Shown here piece after piece: positions 1 through 5,714 of a stretch of DNA of 9,223 bases. The position numbers and the translations under genes were made by a program. Origin of the DNA: a bacterium (GTDB taxonomy: Bacteria; Elusimicrobiota; Elusimicrobia; Elusimicrobiales; UBA9959); the NCBI GenBank assembly GCA_021845705.1, contig JAJZVJ010000065.1, positions 1-9,223 on the forward strand. The letters run 5' to 3'. Within the stretch, counting starts at the first letter, position 1; every line of letters begins with the position of its first letter. The notes beneath the pieces are model-generated. The model saw only the letters and a list, made by a program, of their open reading frames with translations. It was not told the DNA's origin and searched no databases.

Positions 1-2
1 GA

Positions 3-53
3 TCTTGGTACGGCCCTGACTCCTTTTCCTGCGGTATGTTCGGAATGGAATAG
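3..53 (+). CDS. C-terminal tail of a radical SAM/SPASM protein (5' partial)
   Basis: Only the last codons of this gene are in the window; it enters from the left edge and stops at TAG 51-53. The readable tail is WYGPDSFSCGMFGME. It lines up without gaps to the extreme C-terminus of the complete radical SAM/SPASM protein at 4347-5564, which ends WYDPDTFSCDMYGVQ: W, Y, P, D, F, S, C, M and G are shared and the distance to the stop is identical. The single Cys corresponds to the last Cys of the SPASM auxiliary cluster region in the full protein. The first codon (TCT, 3-5) is probably sequencing adapter, so real sequence likely starts at base 6. The gene converges on the tandem-repeat peptide gene at 165-305, with a shared terminator between them. 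Family assignment rests on 15 residues plus context, so it is good but not certain. Confidence 0.7.
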   Translation, partial: SWYGPDSFSCGMFGME

Positions 54-91
54 CCTTAAATATGAAGTTGCCCGTGTCTGCCGGGATAAAA

Positions 92-142
92 AGGACGGCC
101 CCGCAGTCTTTGCTTTTAGCTCAGACTCGCGGGGCCGTTCCT
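92..142. terminator. Bidirectional rho-independent terminator between convergent genes
   Basis: A long inverted repeat pairs 92-104 with 129-142 (one bulged T) and continues with 105-109 against 123-127, leaving a 13-nt loop. On the plus strand the stem is followed by GTTTTTA (143-149). On the minus strand the complement of 86-92 gives a matching T run. It therefore fits termination in both directions: for the radical SAM gene ending at 53 (plus) and for the small peptide gene ending at 165 (minus). Confidence 0.9.
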
Positions 143-164
143 GTTTTTACTTCTACCGCATCAC

Positions 165-305
165 TTAGTTGGTGCCTTCACAACCCATGTCGGCACAATG
201 GGGTTTGCTCACCGCGACCGCGTTCGTGCCTTCACAACCCATGTCCGCGCAGTGAGGCTTGCTCACGACCGCAACCGCTTCTTCGTTGTGTTCTTCGAAC
301 AACAT
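165..305 (-). CDS. 46-residue tandem-repeat cysteine peptide; candidate RiPP precursor
   Basis: I do not recognise this as a named family. The peptide has a short acidic start (MLFEEHNEE, residues 1-9), a hydrophobic linker AVAVV, the unit SKPHCADMGCEGTN at 15-28, then AVAV and the identical unit at 33-46, which ends exactly at the TAA stop. Each unit holds an HC pair and a CX4C spacing, four cysteines in all. There is no signal peptide or membrane segment. AGGAGG (313-318) sits 7 nt before the ATG, an excellent start signal, and a sigma70-like promoter lies about 100 bp upstream. The two units differ at six codons, every one a synonymous third-position change, which argues strongly for translation and selection on the peptide. 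It converges on a radical SAM/SPASM gene (tail at 3-53). A radical SAM-modified peptide is the leading idea. A small metal-binding or redox peptide is the alternative, and the leader would be short for a RiPP. Confidence 0.88.
   Translation of the reverse strand: MLFEEHNEEAVAVVSKPHCADMGCEGTNAVAVSKPHCADMGCEGTN
168..278 (-). repeat. Two tandem coding repeats of the cysteine peptide
   Basis: Two adjacent units of 54 and 57 bp (about 168-221 and 222-278) encode AVAV(V) plus SKPHCADMGCEGTN. The best-conserved stretch, 20 identical bases, lies at 172-191 and 226-245, offset 54 bp. The promoter-proximal unit has one extra valine codon. Elsewhere the copies have drifted at third codon positions, so the duplication is not recent. 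Confidence 0.9.
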
Positions 306-312
306 TATGGAA

Positions 313-318
313 CCTCCT
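313..318 (-). promoter_or_regulatory. Shine-Dalgarno site of the small peptide gene
   Basis: On the minus strand AGGAGG lies 7 nt before the ATG at 303-305. It is the most consensus-like ribosome binding site in the window and fixes the start of the short gene, implying efficient translation. Confidence 0.88.
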
Positions 319-354
319 GACTGATTAATAACTGACCGCGCTTAACCCGAATAA

Positions 355-378
355 GGCCGGAAGTGGAAACTCCCGGCC
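355..378 (-). promoter_or_regulatory. Hairpin in the leader of the small peptide mRNA
   Basis: GGCCGG (355-360) pairs with CCGGCC (373-378). Inside it, after one mismatch, three more pairs close a 4-nt loop. It lies in the roughly 97-nt untranslated leader between the inferred transcription start (about 402) and the ribosome binding site (313-318). There is no clear T run next to it on either strand, so it is more likely a stability or regulatory element than a terminator. No known riboswitch was recognised. Confidence 0.45.
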
Positions 379-408
379 AATCCCGGAGATTACGCAGTCG
401 TTGTATTT

Positions 409-437
409 AGTATATGTCTTGCGTTGATTTTTCTCAA
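409..437 (-). promoter_or_regulatory. Sigma70-type promoter of the small peptide gene
   Basis: On the minus strand, TTGAGA (432-437) is followed after exactly 17 nt by TATACT (409-414). This is close to the consensus TTGACA-N17-TATAAT. The predicted start of transcription is near 402, giving a leader of about 97 nt before the peptide ATG. The promoter faces away from the cystathionine beta-synthase operon, so the intergenic region is divergent. Confidence 0.75.
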
Positions 438-448
438 GGACCAAAAGA

Positions 449-480
449 CCTATGCAGGCATAGGACTAAAGGCCTAGGCC
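449..480. promoter_or_regulatory. Two dyads between divergent promoters (candidate operator)
   Basis: CCTATGC (449-455) and GCATAGG (458-464) form a 7-bp inverted repeat separated by 2 nt. Six bases further is the perfect 10-bp palindrome GGCCTAGGCC (471-480). They sit just upstream of the minus-strand promoter (409-437) and upstream of the plus-strand -10 element near 530. That position suits a regulator acting on one or both directions, but no cognate regulator is encoded here. Confidence 0.35.
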
Positions 481-526
481 GCGAATACTGGGGGTTGACC
501 GGCCTGCACCAGCGATCAGGACATTT

Positions 527-535
527 TGATACAAT
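527..535 (+). promoter_or_regulatory. Extended -10 promoter candidate for the sulfur operon
   Basis: TG-A-TACAAT (527-535) is a good extended -10 element, giving a start near 542 and a leader of about 67 nt before the ATG at 609. There is no convincing -35 at 16-18 nt. TTGACC at 495-500 is too far upstream (29 nt). The same TTTGATACAAT string recurs before the menaquinone operon (5611-5621), which supports it as a real promoter element of this genome. Confidence 0.5.
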
Positions 536-608
536 AAACTCTATGCTTAAGAAGCGCTTTGCGGGAATAAAAACGACGGCAGTTTCAAGGCTGTTAAAGG
601 GAGAAAAT

Positions 609-2000
609 ATGAGTTCGAAAACGGAAGAGATCATGCGGACAGCGGACACGGTACTGGACCTTATAGGGAATACTCCGCTGCTGAAAGTCAAACGCCTGGA
701 CACCGGGAACTGCGAGCTTTTCCTGAAGCTGGAGTGCCAGAATCCGGGCGGCTCCATAAAAGACCGCATCGCCCTCTCCATGATAGCCGCGGCCGAAAAG
801 GAAGGGAAGATCAAGAAAGGCCGGACGCTGGTGGAAGCCACGGCCGGCAACACGGGGCTGGGCCTCGCGCTGGTGGCGGCTCAAAAGGGCTACAAGCTTA
901 TACTGGTCATCCCGGACAAGATGAGCCAGGAAAAGATCTCCCATTTAAGGGCTTTGGGCGCGCAGATAATAAACACGCGCTCCGACGTTGAAAAAGGCCA
1001 CCCGGAGTATTACCAGGACATGGCCGAGCGAATAGCCCGCGAAACGCCCGACTGCTATTTCATAAACCAGTTCGCCAACCCCGCCAACCCCGCGGCGCAC
1101 GAGCAGGGCACCGCCCCCGAGATCTGGGAACAGATGGAGCACCGCGTGGACGCGGTGGTCTGCGGCGTAGGCTCCGGCGGAACCCTGACGGGCCTCGCCC
1201 GTTTTTTCAAGCGCGTCTCGCCGGCCACGGAAATGGTGCTGGCGGACCCGGCCGGCTCCGTGCTGGCCGGTTATGTAAAGACCGGGAAACTGGGCAAAGC
1301 CGGCTCCTGGTTCGTAGAAGGGATAGGCGAGGATTTCATCCCCTCCGTGGCGGACATGTCCGCGGTCAAGACGGCTTACAGTATACCGGACGCGGAAAGT
1401 TTCACCGCCGCGCGCGATCTCCTTAAAAGCGAGGGGGTTCTTGCCGGGTCCTCCACCGGGACCCTGCTGGCCGCGGCGCTGCGCTACTGCCGCGAGAGCA
1501 GGACCCCGAAGCGCGTGGTCACTATCGCCGGAGACAGCGGCAACAAGTATCTTTCCAAGATGTTCAACGACTACTGGATGGCGGACCAGGGCTTTATAAA
1601 GAGGACCGAATTCGGCGACCTGCGCGACCTGGTGGGCCGCCCCTGCCCGGCCGGCTCCGTGGCCTCGGTGAAGCCCGGCGACGCCCTGGTAACGGCCTTC
1701 CTGCGCATGCGCATGTACGAATATTCCCAGCTCCCGGTAATGGAAGACGGGCGCGTGGTAGGCATCCTGGACGAGTCGGACATCCTCCTGGCCGTTCACA
1801 AGGACGCTTCCAACTACCGCAAGCCGGTCAGGGACCACATGACGCATAACCTCGTGACAGTACAGCCCTCGACCTCGCTGGAAGAAATAACGACCATCCT
1901 CAACAAGGGCCTGGTGGGCCTGCTGAATTGCGACGGGAAGTTCTACGGGCTTATCACCCGCGTGGACCTGCTCAACCACCTGCGCCGGACGCTGGTCTAA
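609..2000 (+). CDS. cbs: Cystathionine beta-synthase (PLP core plus paired CBS domains)
   Basis: This PLP enzyme condenses homocysteine with serine (or acetylserine) to cystathionine, the first step of reverse transsulfuration in the cytoplasm. Counting from the ATG at 609 it has 463 residues. QNPGGSIKDR (44-53) carries the PLP lysine K51. AGNTG (79-83) binds substrate carboxylate, and the glycine loop GSGGTLTG (188-195) and GSSTG (280-284) hold the PLP phosphate. GDSGNKYLSKMFNDYWM near 308-324 is typical of cystathionine beta-synthases rather than plain cysteine synthases. Two CBS domains follow (about 338-396 and 404-460). There is no N-terminal heme region. An in-frame ATG exists at 414, but 414-608 holds promoter-like sequence and does not resemble the family. 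The start at 609 has an AGGGAG site 5 nt upstream. It is followed by a gamma-lyase gene, fitting a transsulfuration pair. O-acetylserine-dependent cysteine synthase activity cannot be excluded. Confidence 0.88.
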   Translation: MSSKTEEIMRTADTVLDLIGNTPLLKVKRLDTGNCELFLKLECQNPGGSIKDRIALSMIAAAEKEGKIKKGRTLVEATAGNTGLGLALVAAQKGYKLILVIPDKMSQEKISHLRALGAQIINTRSDVEKGHPEYYQDMAERIARETPDCYFINQFANPANPAAHEQGTAPEIWEQMEHRVDAVVCGVGSGGTLTGLARFFKRVSPATEMVLADPAGSVLAGYVKTGKLGKAGSWFVEGIGEDFIPSVADMSAVKTAYSIPDAESFTAARDLLKSEGVLAGSSTGTLLAAALRYCRESRTPKRVVTIAGDSGNKYLSKMFNDYWMADQGFIKRTEFGDLRDLVGRPCPAGSVASVKPGDALVTAFLRMRMYEYSQLPVMEDGRVVGILDESDILLAVHKDASNYRKPVRDHMTHNLVTVQPSTSLEEITTILNKGLVGLLNCDGKFYGLITRVDLLNHLRRTLV

Positions 2001-2020
2001 CCGCAAGCATGGAGAAGAAA

Positions 2021-3163
2021 ATGAAATTCGAAACAGCGCTGATACACGCCGGGCAGGAAGCGGACAGGAGCACGGGTTCCGTGAATATCCCCGTTTACCA
2101 GACCTCCACCTATAAGCAGGACGGCATAGGCCGCGACCGCGGCTGGGAATATTCCCGCACCGGCAACCCCACCCGCAAAGCGCTGGAAGACTGCATCGCC
2201 GCGCTGGAGGGGGCGAAGTACGGGCTCGCTTTCGCGTCCGGCCTGGCGGCCGAGGCCACGGCCTGCCTGAGCCTCCTTAAGAAAGGCGACCATGTAGTGT
2301 CCGGCGACGATGTCTACGGCGGGACTTACCGGCTTTTTGAAAAGGTTTTCAGGAAGTGGGGGCTGGAGGTCACCTACGCGGATTCGAAGGATCCCGCTGC
2401 TTTCAGGAAAGCAGTGCGCCGCAATACCCGGCTTATCTGGGCCGAGACCCCCACCAACCCGCTGCTGAACATAACGGATATAGCGGCGCTGGCCGAGATA
2501 GCCAAAAAAGCCGGTGCCCTCCTGGCCGTGGACAACACTTTCGCCACCCCCTGCTTCCAGCGGCCGATCGAACTCGGGGCCGACATCGTAGTCCACAGCT
2601 CCACTAAATACCTGGGCGGCCACAGCGACGTGATAGGCGGCCTTGTGGCCGTTGCGGACAAGGGCGTTTACGAAGAAGTAAAATTCCACCAGAACGCGGC
2701 CGGCGGCGTTCCCGGGCCGTGGGACTCCTGGCTTACGCTGCGCGGCATTAAAACCCTGGCCGTGCGCATGCAGGCCCACGAGGCCAACGCCTTCGCGATA
2801 GCGGAATTCCTGTCGGCCCATCCCGCGGTCTCTAAAGTGTTCTATCCCGGCTTAAAGACCCATCCCGGCCACAGCCTCGCCGACAGGCAGATGAGCGGCT
2901 TCGGCGGGATGGTAAGCTTCGAACTTAAGGGCGGGCGCGGCGCCGCCGAAGTTTTCTTTAAGAAGCTCAGGATCTTCATGCTGGCCGAAAGCCTGGGCGG
3001 GGTAGAATCCCTGGCCTGCTACCCGTCCACTATGACCCACGCCTCCATCCCGGAAAAAGACCGCCTCAAGCGCGGGATAACCGGGGGTCTGGTGCGCCTG
3101 TCCGCGGGGATCGAGAGCGCGGACGACCTGATAAACGACCTGGAGCGCGCGCTTAAACGCTAG
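2021..3163 (+). CDS. Cystathionine gamma-lyase / gamma-synthase family PLP enzyme
   Basis: This is a Cys/Met-metabolism PLP enzyme of 380 residues, the usual length for the family. YSRTGNP (44-50) and DNTF (171-174) are PLP-pocket motifs, and SSTKYLGGHSD (193-203) contains the PLP lysine K196. SLGGVESL followed by TMTHASIP (about 324-344) is the family's C-terminal signature. Coming 20 nt after a cystathionine beta-synthase gene, it most likely cleaves cystathionine to cysteine, 2-oxobutyrate and ammonia. Gamma-synthase or homocysteine-forming activity cannot be told apart by motif. I chose the ATG at 2021 because GGAG (2011-2014) lies 6 nt upstream and the N-terminus KFETALIHAGQ is typical. 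An in-frame ATG at 2009 would add four residues and lacks that spacing. Confidence 0.87.
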   Translation: MKFETALIHAGQEADRSTGSVNIPVYQTSTYKQDGIGRDRGWEYSRTGNPTRKALEDCIAALEGAKYGLAFASGLAAEATACLSLLKKGDHVVSGDDVYGGTYRLFEKVFRKWGLEVTYADSKDPAAFRKAVRRNTRLIWAETPTNPLLNITDIAALAEIAKKAGALLAVDNTFATPCFQRPIELGADIVVHSSTKYLGGHSDVIGGLVAVADKGVYEEVKFHQNAAGGVPGPWDSWLTLRGIKTLAVRMQAHEANAFAIAEFLSAHPAVSKVFYPGLKTHPGHSLADRQMSGFGGMVSFELKGGRGAAEVFFKKLRIFMLAESLGGVESLACYPSTMTHASIPEKDRLKRGITGGLVRLSAGIESADDLINDLERALKR

Positions 3164-3164
3164 T

Positions 3165-4262
3165 ATGCCGCTGACAAGAGAAGAACTCATCCGGTATTCA
3201 AGACAGCTCGTGATACCGGCAATAGGCCCGGCGGGCCAGCAAAAACTTAAAGCCGCCAAGGTCGCCGTAATAGGCGCGGGCGGGCTCGGGTCGCTGGTGC
3301 TCGGCTACCTTGCCGGCGCGGGGGTCGGCGAGATAGGCGTGTTCGATTCCGGTCCGGTGGAACTTTCCAACCTGCACCGCCAGCTTATTTACGGCACAGG
3401 GGATGTAGGCAGGCTGAAAACAGAACTGGCGGGAAAACGCATGCTGGAGATCAACCCCGGGATAAAAGTGAACCTGTGCGAGGGTCTGCTTACCGCCGCC
3501 AACATCAACCCGGCTTTGCCGGGCTACGATTACATCGCCGATTGCACGGACAACTTTCTTGCCAGGGCCGCTATAAACAAAGCCTGCCTGGAGTTGAAAA
3601 AGACTTATGTGCACGGCGCGGTTTACCAGTTCGAGGGACAGCTGGCCGTTTTTGAGCCGCACAGCGGGCCCTGCCTGGGCTGCCTGGCCCCCGGGGCCGA
3701 GCTGCAGGAGAACGAAGCCTGCGCCGAAGCGGGGGTAATGGGCCCGGCCGCGGGAGCCGTAGCGTCCATGCAGGCGCTGGAAGTACTGAAACTCATCCTG
3801 GGTTTTGAAACTCTGAAGGGGAAATTCGCCATGCTGGACTTCCAGGCCGCGGATTTCACCGTTGTGGAGCTTAAAAAGCGCGAAGACTGCCCGGCCTGCG
3901 GAACCAAGACGCGCCGGGACAAAGAATTCCTCGGCGCGGTCTCGCTGAACCTGATAACCCCCGAGGAATTGAAAGCCCGCATCGATTCGGGTACCGCGCC
4001 GCGCGTGCTGGACCTGCGCTACGCCTGGGAGCACGACCTCTGCCATATCCCGGGCGACGCTTTGGCGGATCTTGAGGAACTGGCGAATAGCGGGGCCGGG
4101 ACCCGTCCCGAAGAAGAGCTGGTCCTTTACTGCAAAGGGCAGAGCAAATCGGCGTCGGCCTTCCGCGCCCTCCGTAAGAAAGGTTACGGCAAGGTGCTGG
4201 TCCTTGAAGGCGGCATAGACGCCTGGGCGGAAAGAATTGACGCTGGAATGCCGCGCTATTGA
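3165..4262 (+). CDS. ThiF/MoeB/HesA-type adenylyltransferase with C-terminal rhodanese
   Basis: This E1-like enzyme adenylates the C-terminal glycine of a ubiquitin-like sulfur carrier (ThiS/MoaD/CysO type), after which the fused rhodanese can deliver sulfur. The core (1-245) shows RYSRQL (10-15), the nucleotide loop GAGGLG (37-42), D61, SNLHRQ (68-73) and CTDN (127-130). C186 in the CAEAGVMGP motif matches the ThiF/MoeB cysteine. CLGC (170-173) and CPAC (242-245) are the zinc ligands. A rhodanese domain spans about 255-365 with active-site C323 in YCKGQSKS. The 365-residue length and fusion match MoeBR/MoeZ-like proteins. The ATG is one base after the preceding stop, so it belongs to the transsulfuration operon. 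That suggests sulfur activation from cysteine-linked metabolism. No sulfur-carrier gene is in the window. A role in RiPP tailoring is possible, since E1-like enzymes occur there, but the fusion favours sulfur transfer. Confidence 0.87.
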   Translation: MPLTREELIRYSRQLVIPAIGPAGQQKLKAAKVAVIGAGGLGSLVLGYLAGAGVGEIGVFDSGPVELSNLHRQLIYGTGDVGRLKTELAGKRMLEINPGIKVNLCEGLLTAANINPALPGYDYIADCTDNFLARAAINKACLELKKTYVHGAVYQFEGQLAVFEPHSGPCLGCLAPGAELQENEACAEAGVMGPAAGAVASMQALEVLKLILGFETLKGKFAMLDFQAADFTVVELKKREDCPACGTKTRRDKEFLGAVSLNLITPEELKARIDSGTAPRVLDLRYAWEHDLCHIPGDALADLEELANSGAGTRPEEELVLYCKGQSKSASAFRALRKKGYGKVLVLEGGIDAWAERIDAGMPRY

Positions 4263-4328
4263 CCGGTCCCGGAGAACGGCTCCCGCGAAGGGAACTCGCG
4301 CCGCTATCCGAAGGGGCCGCCCCACGTT

Positions 4329-4346
4329 TATAAAGGCTTATACACC
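4329..4346 (+). promoter_or_regulatory. AT-rich start region of the radical SAM gene (weak promoter/RBS candidate)
   Basis: The 84-nt gap after the E1-rhodanese gene is GC-rich except for its end. There TATAAA (4329-4334) and TATACA (4339-4344) precede the ATG at 4347, and AAAGG (4332-4336) is a weak ribosome binding site 10 nt from the start. No convincing -35 is visible, so the gene may instead be read through from the sulfur operon. Confidence 0.25.
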
Positions 4347-5564
4347 ATGCTTATCAAGAACTGTGTCCTGAAGTACCTGCAGAACGACATCTGGCTGCAC
4401 CATACGGCCGGCAGCTACAAAGTGCGGATGAACGCCGAGGCCGTCGCCGTGCTGGAAAGCATGGCCGCGCGGGCCTCGGCGGCGGAGATGACCGGGGATG
4501 AAAGACTCGTTTACGAAAAGCTGGAAGCCAACGGCATAGCCGGCAAAGACACCGGGCGGGCCGGGGACCGCCTCATCCCGGTAAAGAAGAAAAGCCCGCT
4601 TGAATCCGTTGAACTTGAATTTTCCGGGCGCTGCAACCTGACCTGCGCCCATTGCTTTTCTGCCCTGTCCCAAAAGGACATGTCGGCAGACACCCTCGAC
4701 AGGGTTTTTACCGGGCTGGACGCCCTTGAACCTGTCACGCTGGTCGTTAACGGCGGTGAGCCGCTGCTAAATCCGCTGCTGCCGGACGCGCTGAAGAGAG
4801 CGAGGGCCAGGCATATGCGGGTGAACGTGATGACCAACGCCACCCTGGCCGATGAAAACACCGCGGCCCTGTTCGCGGAGACGGGCGTGGCCAAGGCCGT
4901 GGTCAGCCTGGATTTTTTTAACCGGATGCACGACGAGATACGCGGCAGCGGCTCTTTTAAGAGGACGGTAAGCGGCATAAAATTTCTTGTCGCCGCGAAA
5001 GTCCCGGTCTTCATTACCGCTATGGTCCAGGATATCGTCGCCGGCCGGCTGGAGGAGTTCAGGGATTTCTGCGTAGGCGGGCTCGGGGCGTCCGGGGTAA
5101 GGTTCTCCTCGGTGATGCCGATAGGAAGGGGAAAAGACTCCGCCGGCCGGCTAGGGCTGGCCAAGGCCAGCCTGAAGAAGCTTTTCAGCGAAGGCCTCCT
5201 GCCGCCCGGCGACGACTCGGACGACGTCTTCGCGCGCCTGGCCGGGGCCCGCAACTTTTACTGCAACGCCGGCATAGGCCAGTGCTACATCTCGGCTGGC
5301 GGCAAGGTGTACGCCTGTCATTATTTCCAGAACCTCGGCGAGGAAATGGGCGACCTTTCCGCCGGCCCGCTGGAGAAGATCTACCGGGACTATCCCGCCA
5401 GCGGCGCGATTGCCGCGGACTTCGACTGGGAGAGGCTGGCTAAATGCAAAGCCTGCGCGCATTTCGCGCGCTGCAAGGGCGGGTGCCGCGCCAGGGCCAG
5501 GCTAATCTCCGGGAACTGGTACGACCCCGACACATTTTCCTGCGATATGTACGGCGTGCAATAG
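4347..5564 (+). CDS. Radical SAM/SPASM-domain peptide-maturase-like protein
   Basis: The protein has 405 residues. Residues 1-75 look like a small PqqD-like helix-sheet domain (IWLHHTAGSYKVRMNAEAVAVL, split around 15-36) of the kind that binds leader peptides; this is an inference by eye. The radical SAM core contains CNLTCAHC (C96, C100, C103) for the catalytic 4Fe-4S cluster and NGGEP (135-139), which contacts SAM. The C-terminal SPASM region has C306, C313, C324, then CX2CX5CX3C (C367, C370, C376, C380) and a final C399, ligands for two auxiliary clusters. This layout is shared by PqqE- and anSME-like enzymes that modify peptides or proteins. Its last 15 residues match the tail of the gene cut off at the left edge, so two paralogues flank the tandem-repeat cysteine peptide gene at 165-305. 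That peptide is the only candidate substrate in the window, which remains a hypothesis. Confidence 0.88.
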   Translation: MLIKNCVLKYLQNDIWLHHTAGSYKVRMNAEAVAVLESMAARASAAEMTGDERLVYEKLEANGIAGKDTGRAGDRLIPVKKKSPLESVELEFSGRCNLTCAHCFSALSQKDMSADTLDRVFTGLDALEPVTLVVNGGEPLLNPLLPDALKRARARHMRVNVMTNATLADENTAALFAETGVAKAVVSLDFFNRMHDEIRGSGSFKRTVSGIKFLVAAKVPVFITAMVQDIVAGRLEEFRDFCVGGLGASGVRFSSVMPIGRGKDSAGRLGLAKASLKKLFSEGLLPPGDDSDDVFARLAGARNFYCNAGIGQCYISAGGKVYACHYFQNLGEEMGDLSAGPLEKIYRDYPASGAIAADFDWERLAKCKACAHFARCKGGCRARARLISGNWYDPDTFSCDMYGVQ

Positions 5565-5593
5565 CGGGGCCCTCCCGCCCCGGCGGCCTTTTT
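5565..5593 (+). terminator. Probable terminator after the radical SAM gene
   Basis: CGGGGC (5565-5570) pairs with GCCCCG (5577-5582) around a 6-nt loop, and a run of five T follows at 5589-5593. The six bases between stem and T run make it less than ideal. Its position just after the stop codon and just before a promoter supports separation of the radical SAM gene from the menaquinone operon. Confidence 0.45.
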
Positions 5594-5621
5594 GCCAACC
5601 TCGAACCAACTTTGATACAAT
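5592..5621 (+). promoter_or_regulatory. Sigma70-type promoter of the menaquinone operon
   Basis: TTGCCA (5592-5597) and TACAAT (5616-5621) are separated by 18 nt, each one mismatch from consensus, and the -10 is extended by TG at 5613-5614. The expected start near 5628 leaves a leader of about 87 nt before the UbiD-like gene at 5715. Confidence 0.65.
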
Positions 5622-5645
5622 CACTTATCGGTGGGGGAATGCGCT

Positions 5646-5666
5646 GCCCGGCAGCACCCGCCGGGT
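5646..5666 (+). promoter_or_regulatory. Hairpin in the leader of the menaquinone operon
   Basis: CCCGGC (5647-5652) pairs with GCCGGG (5660-5665) around a 7-nt loop, with a G-T pair outside. It lies within the presumed untranslated leader. No T run follows and no known riboswitch was recognised, so its role is open. Confidence 0.3.
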
Positions 5667-5714
5667 TGTCCCATCCCAGGCTCCCAGCCAAGACGGCCGA
5701 ACGCTGCATAGCTT

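Noticed and set aside
168..278. CRISPR-like or mobile-element repeat at the left end
   Set aside because: There are only two units, they are coding, directly adjacent with no unique spacers, and lie within a single reading frame.
62..328. Plus-strand 88-codon reading frame with repeated SLHNPC-like elements
   Set aside because: It is antisense to the tandem-repeat peptide gene and runs through the terminator; its repeats merely mirror those of the minus-strand gene, and it lacks a ribosome binding site.
495..500. TTGACC as the -35 element of the sulfur operon promoter
   Set aside because: It is 29 nt from the TACAAT element at 530-535, too far for a sigma70 promoter, and no good -10 lies 16-18 nt downstream of it.
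414..608. N-terminal extension of cystathionine beta-synthase from an upstream ATG
   Set aside because: The stretch contains promoter-like and dyad sequences, matches nothing in the family, and the ATG at 609 has a ribosome binding site at proper spacing.
945..2006. Long minus-strand open frames opposite the sulfur and menaquinone genes
   Set aside because: They lie entirely opposite well-supported genes; long antisense frames are expected in GC-rich DNA and the translations show no family motifs.
4284..4300. CGCGA/TCGCG inverted repeat after the E1-rhodanese gene as a terminator
   Set aside because: The stem is only 5 bp and no T run follows, so it does not look like a rho-independent terminator.
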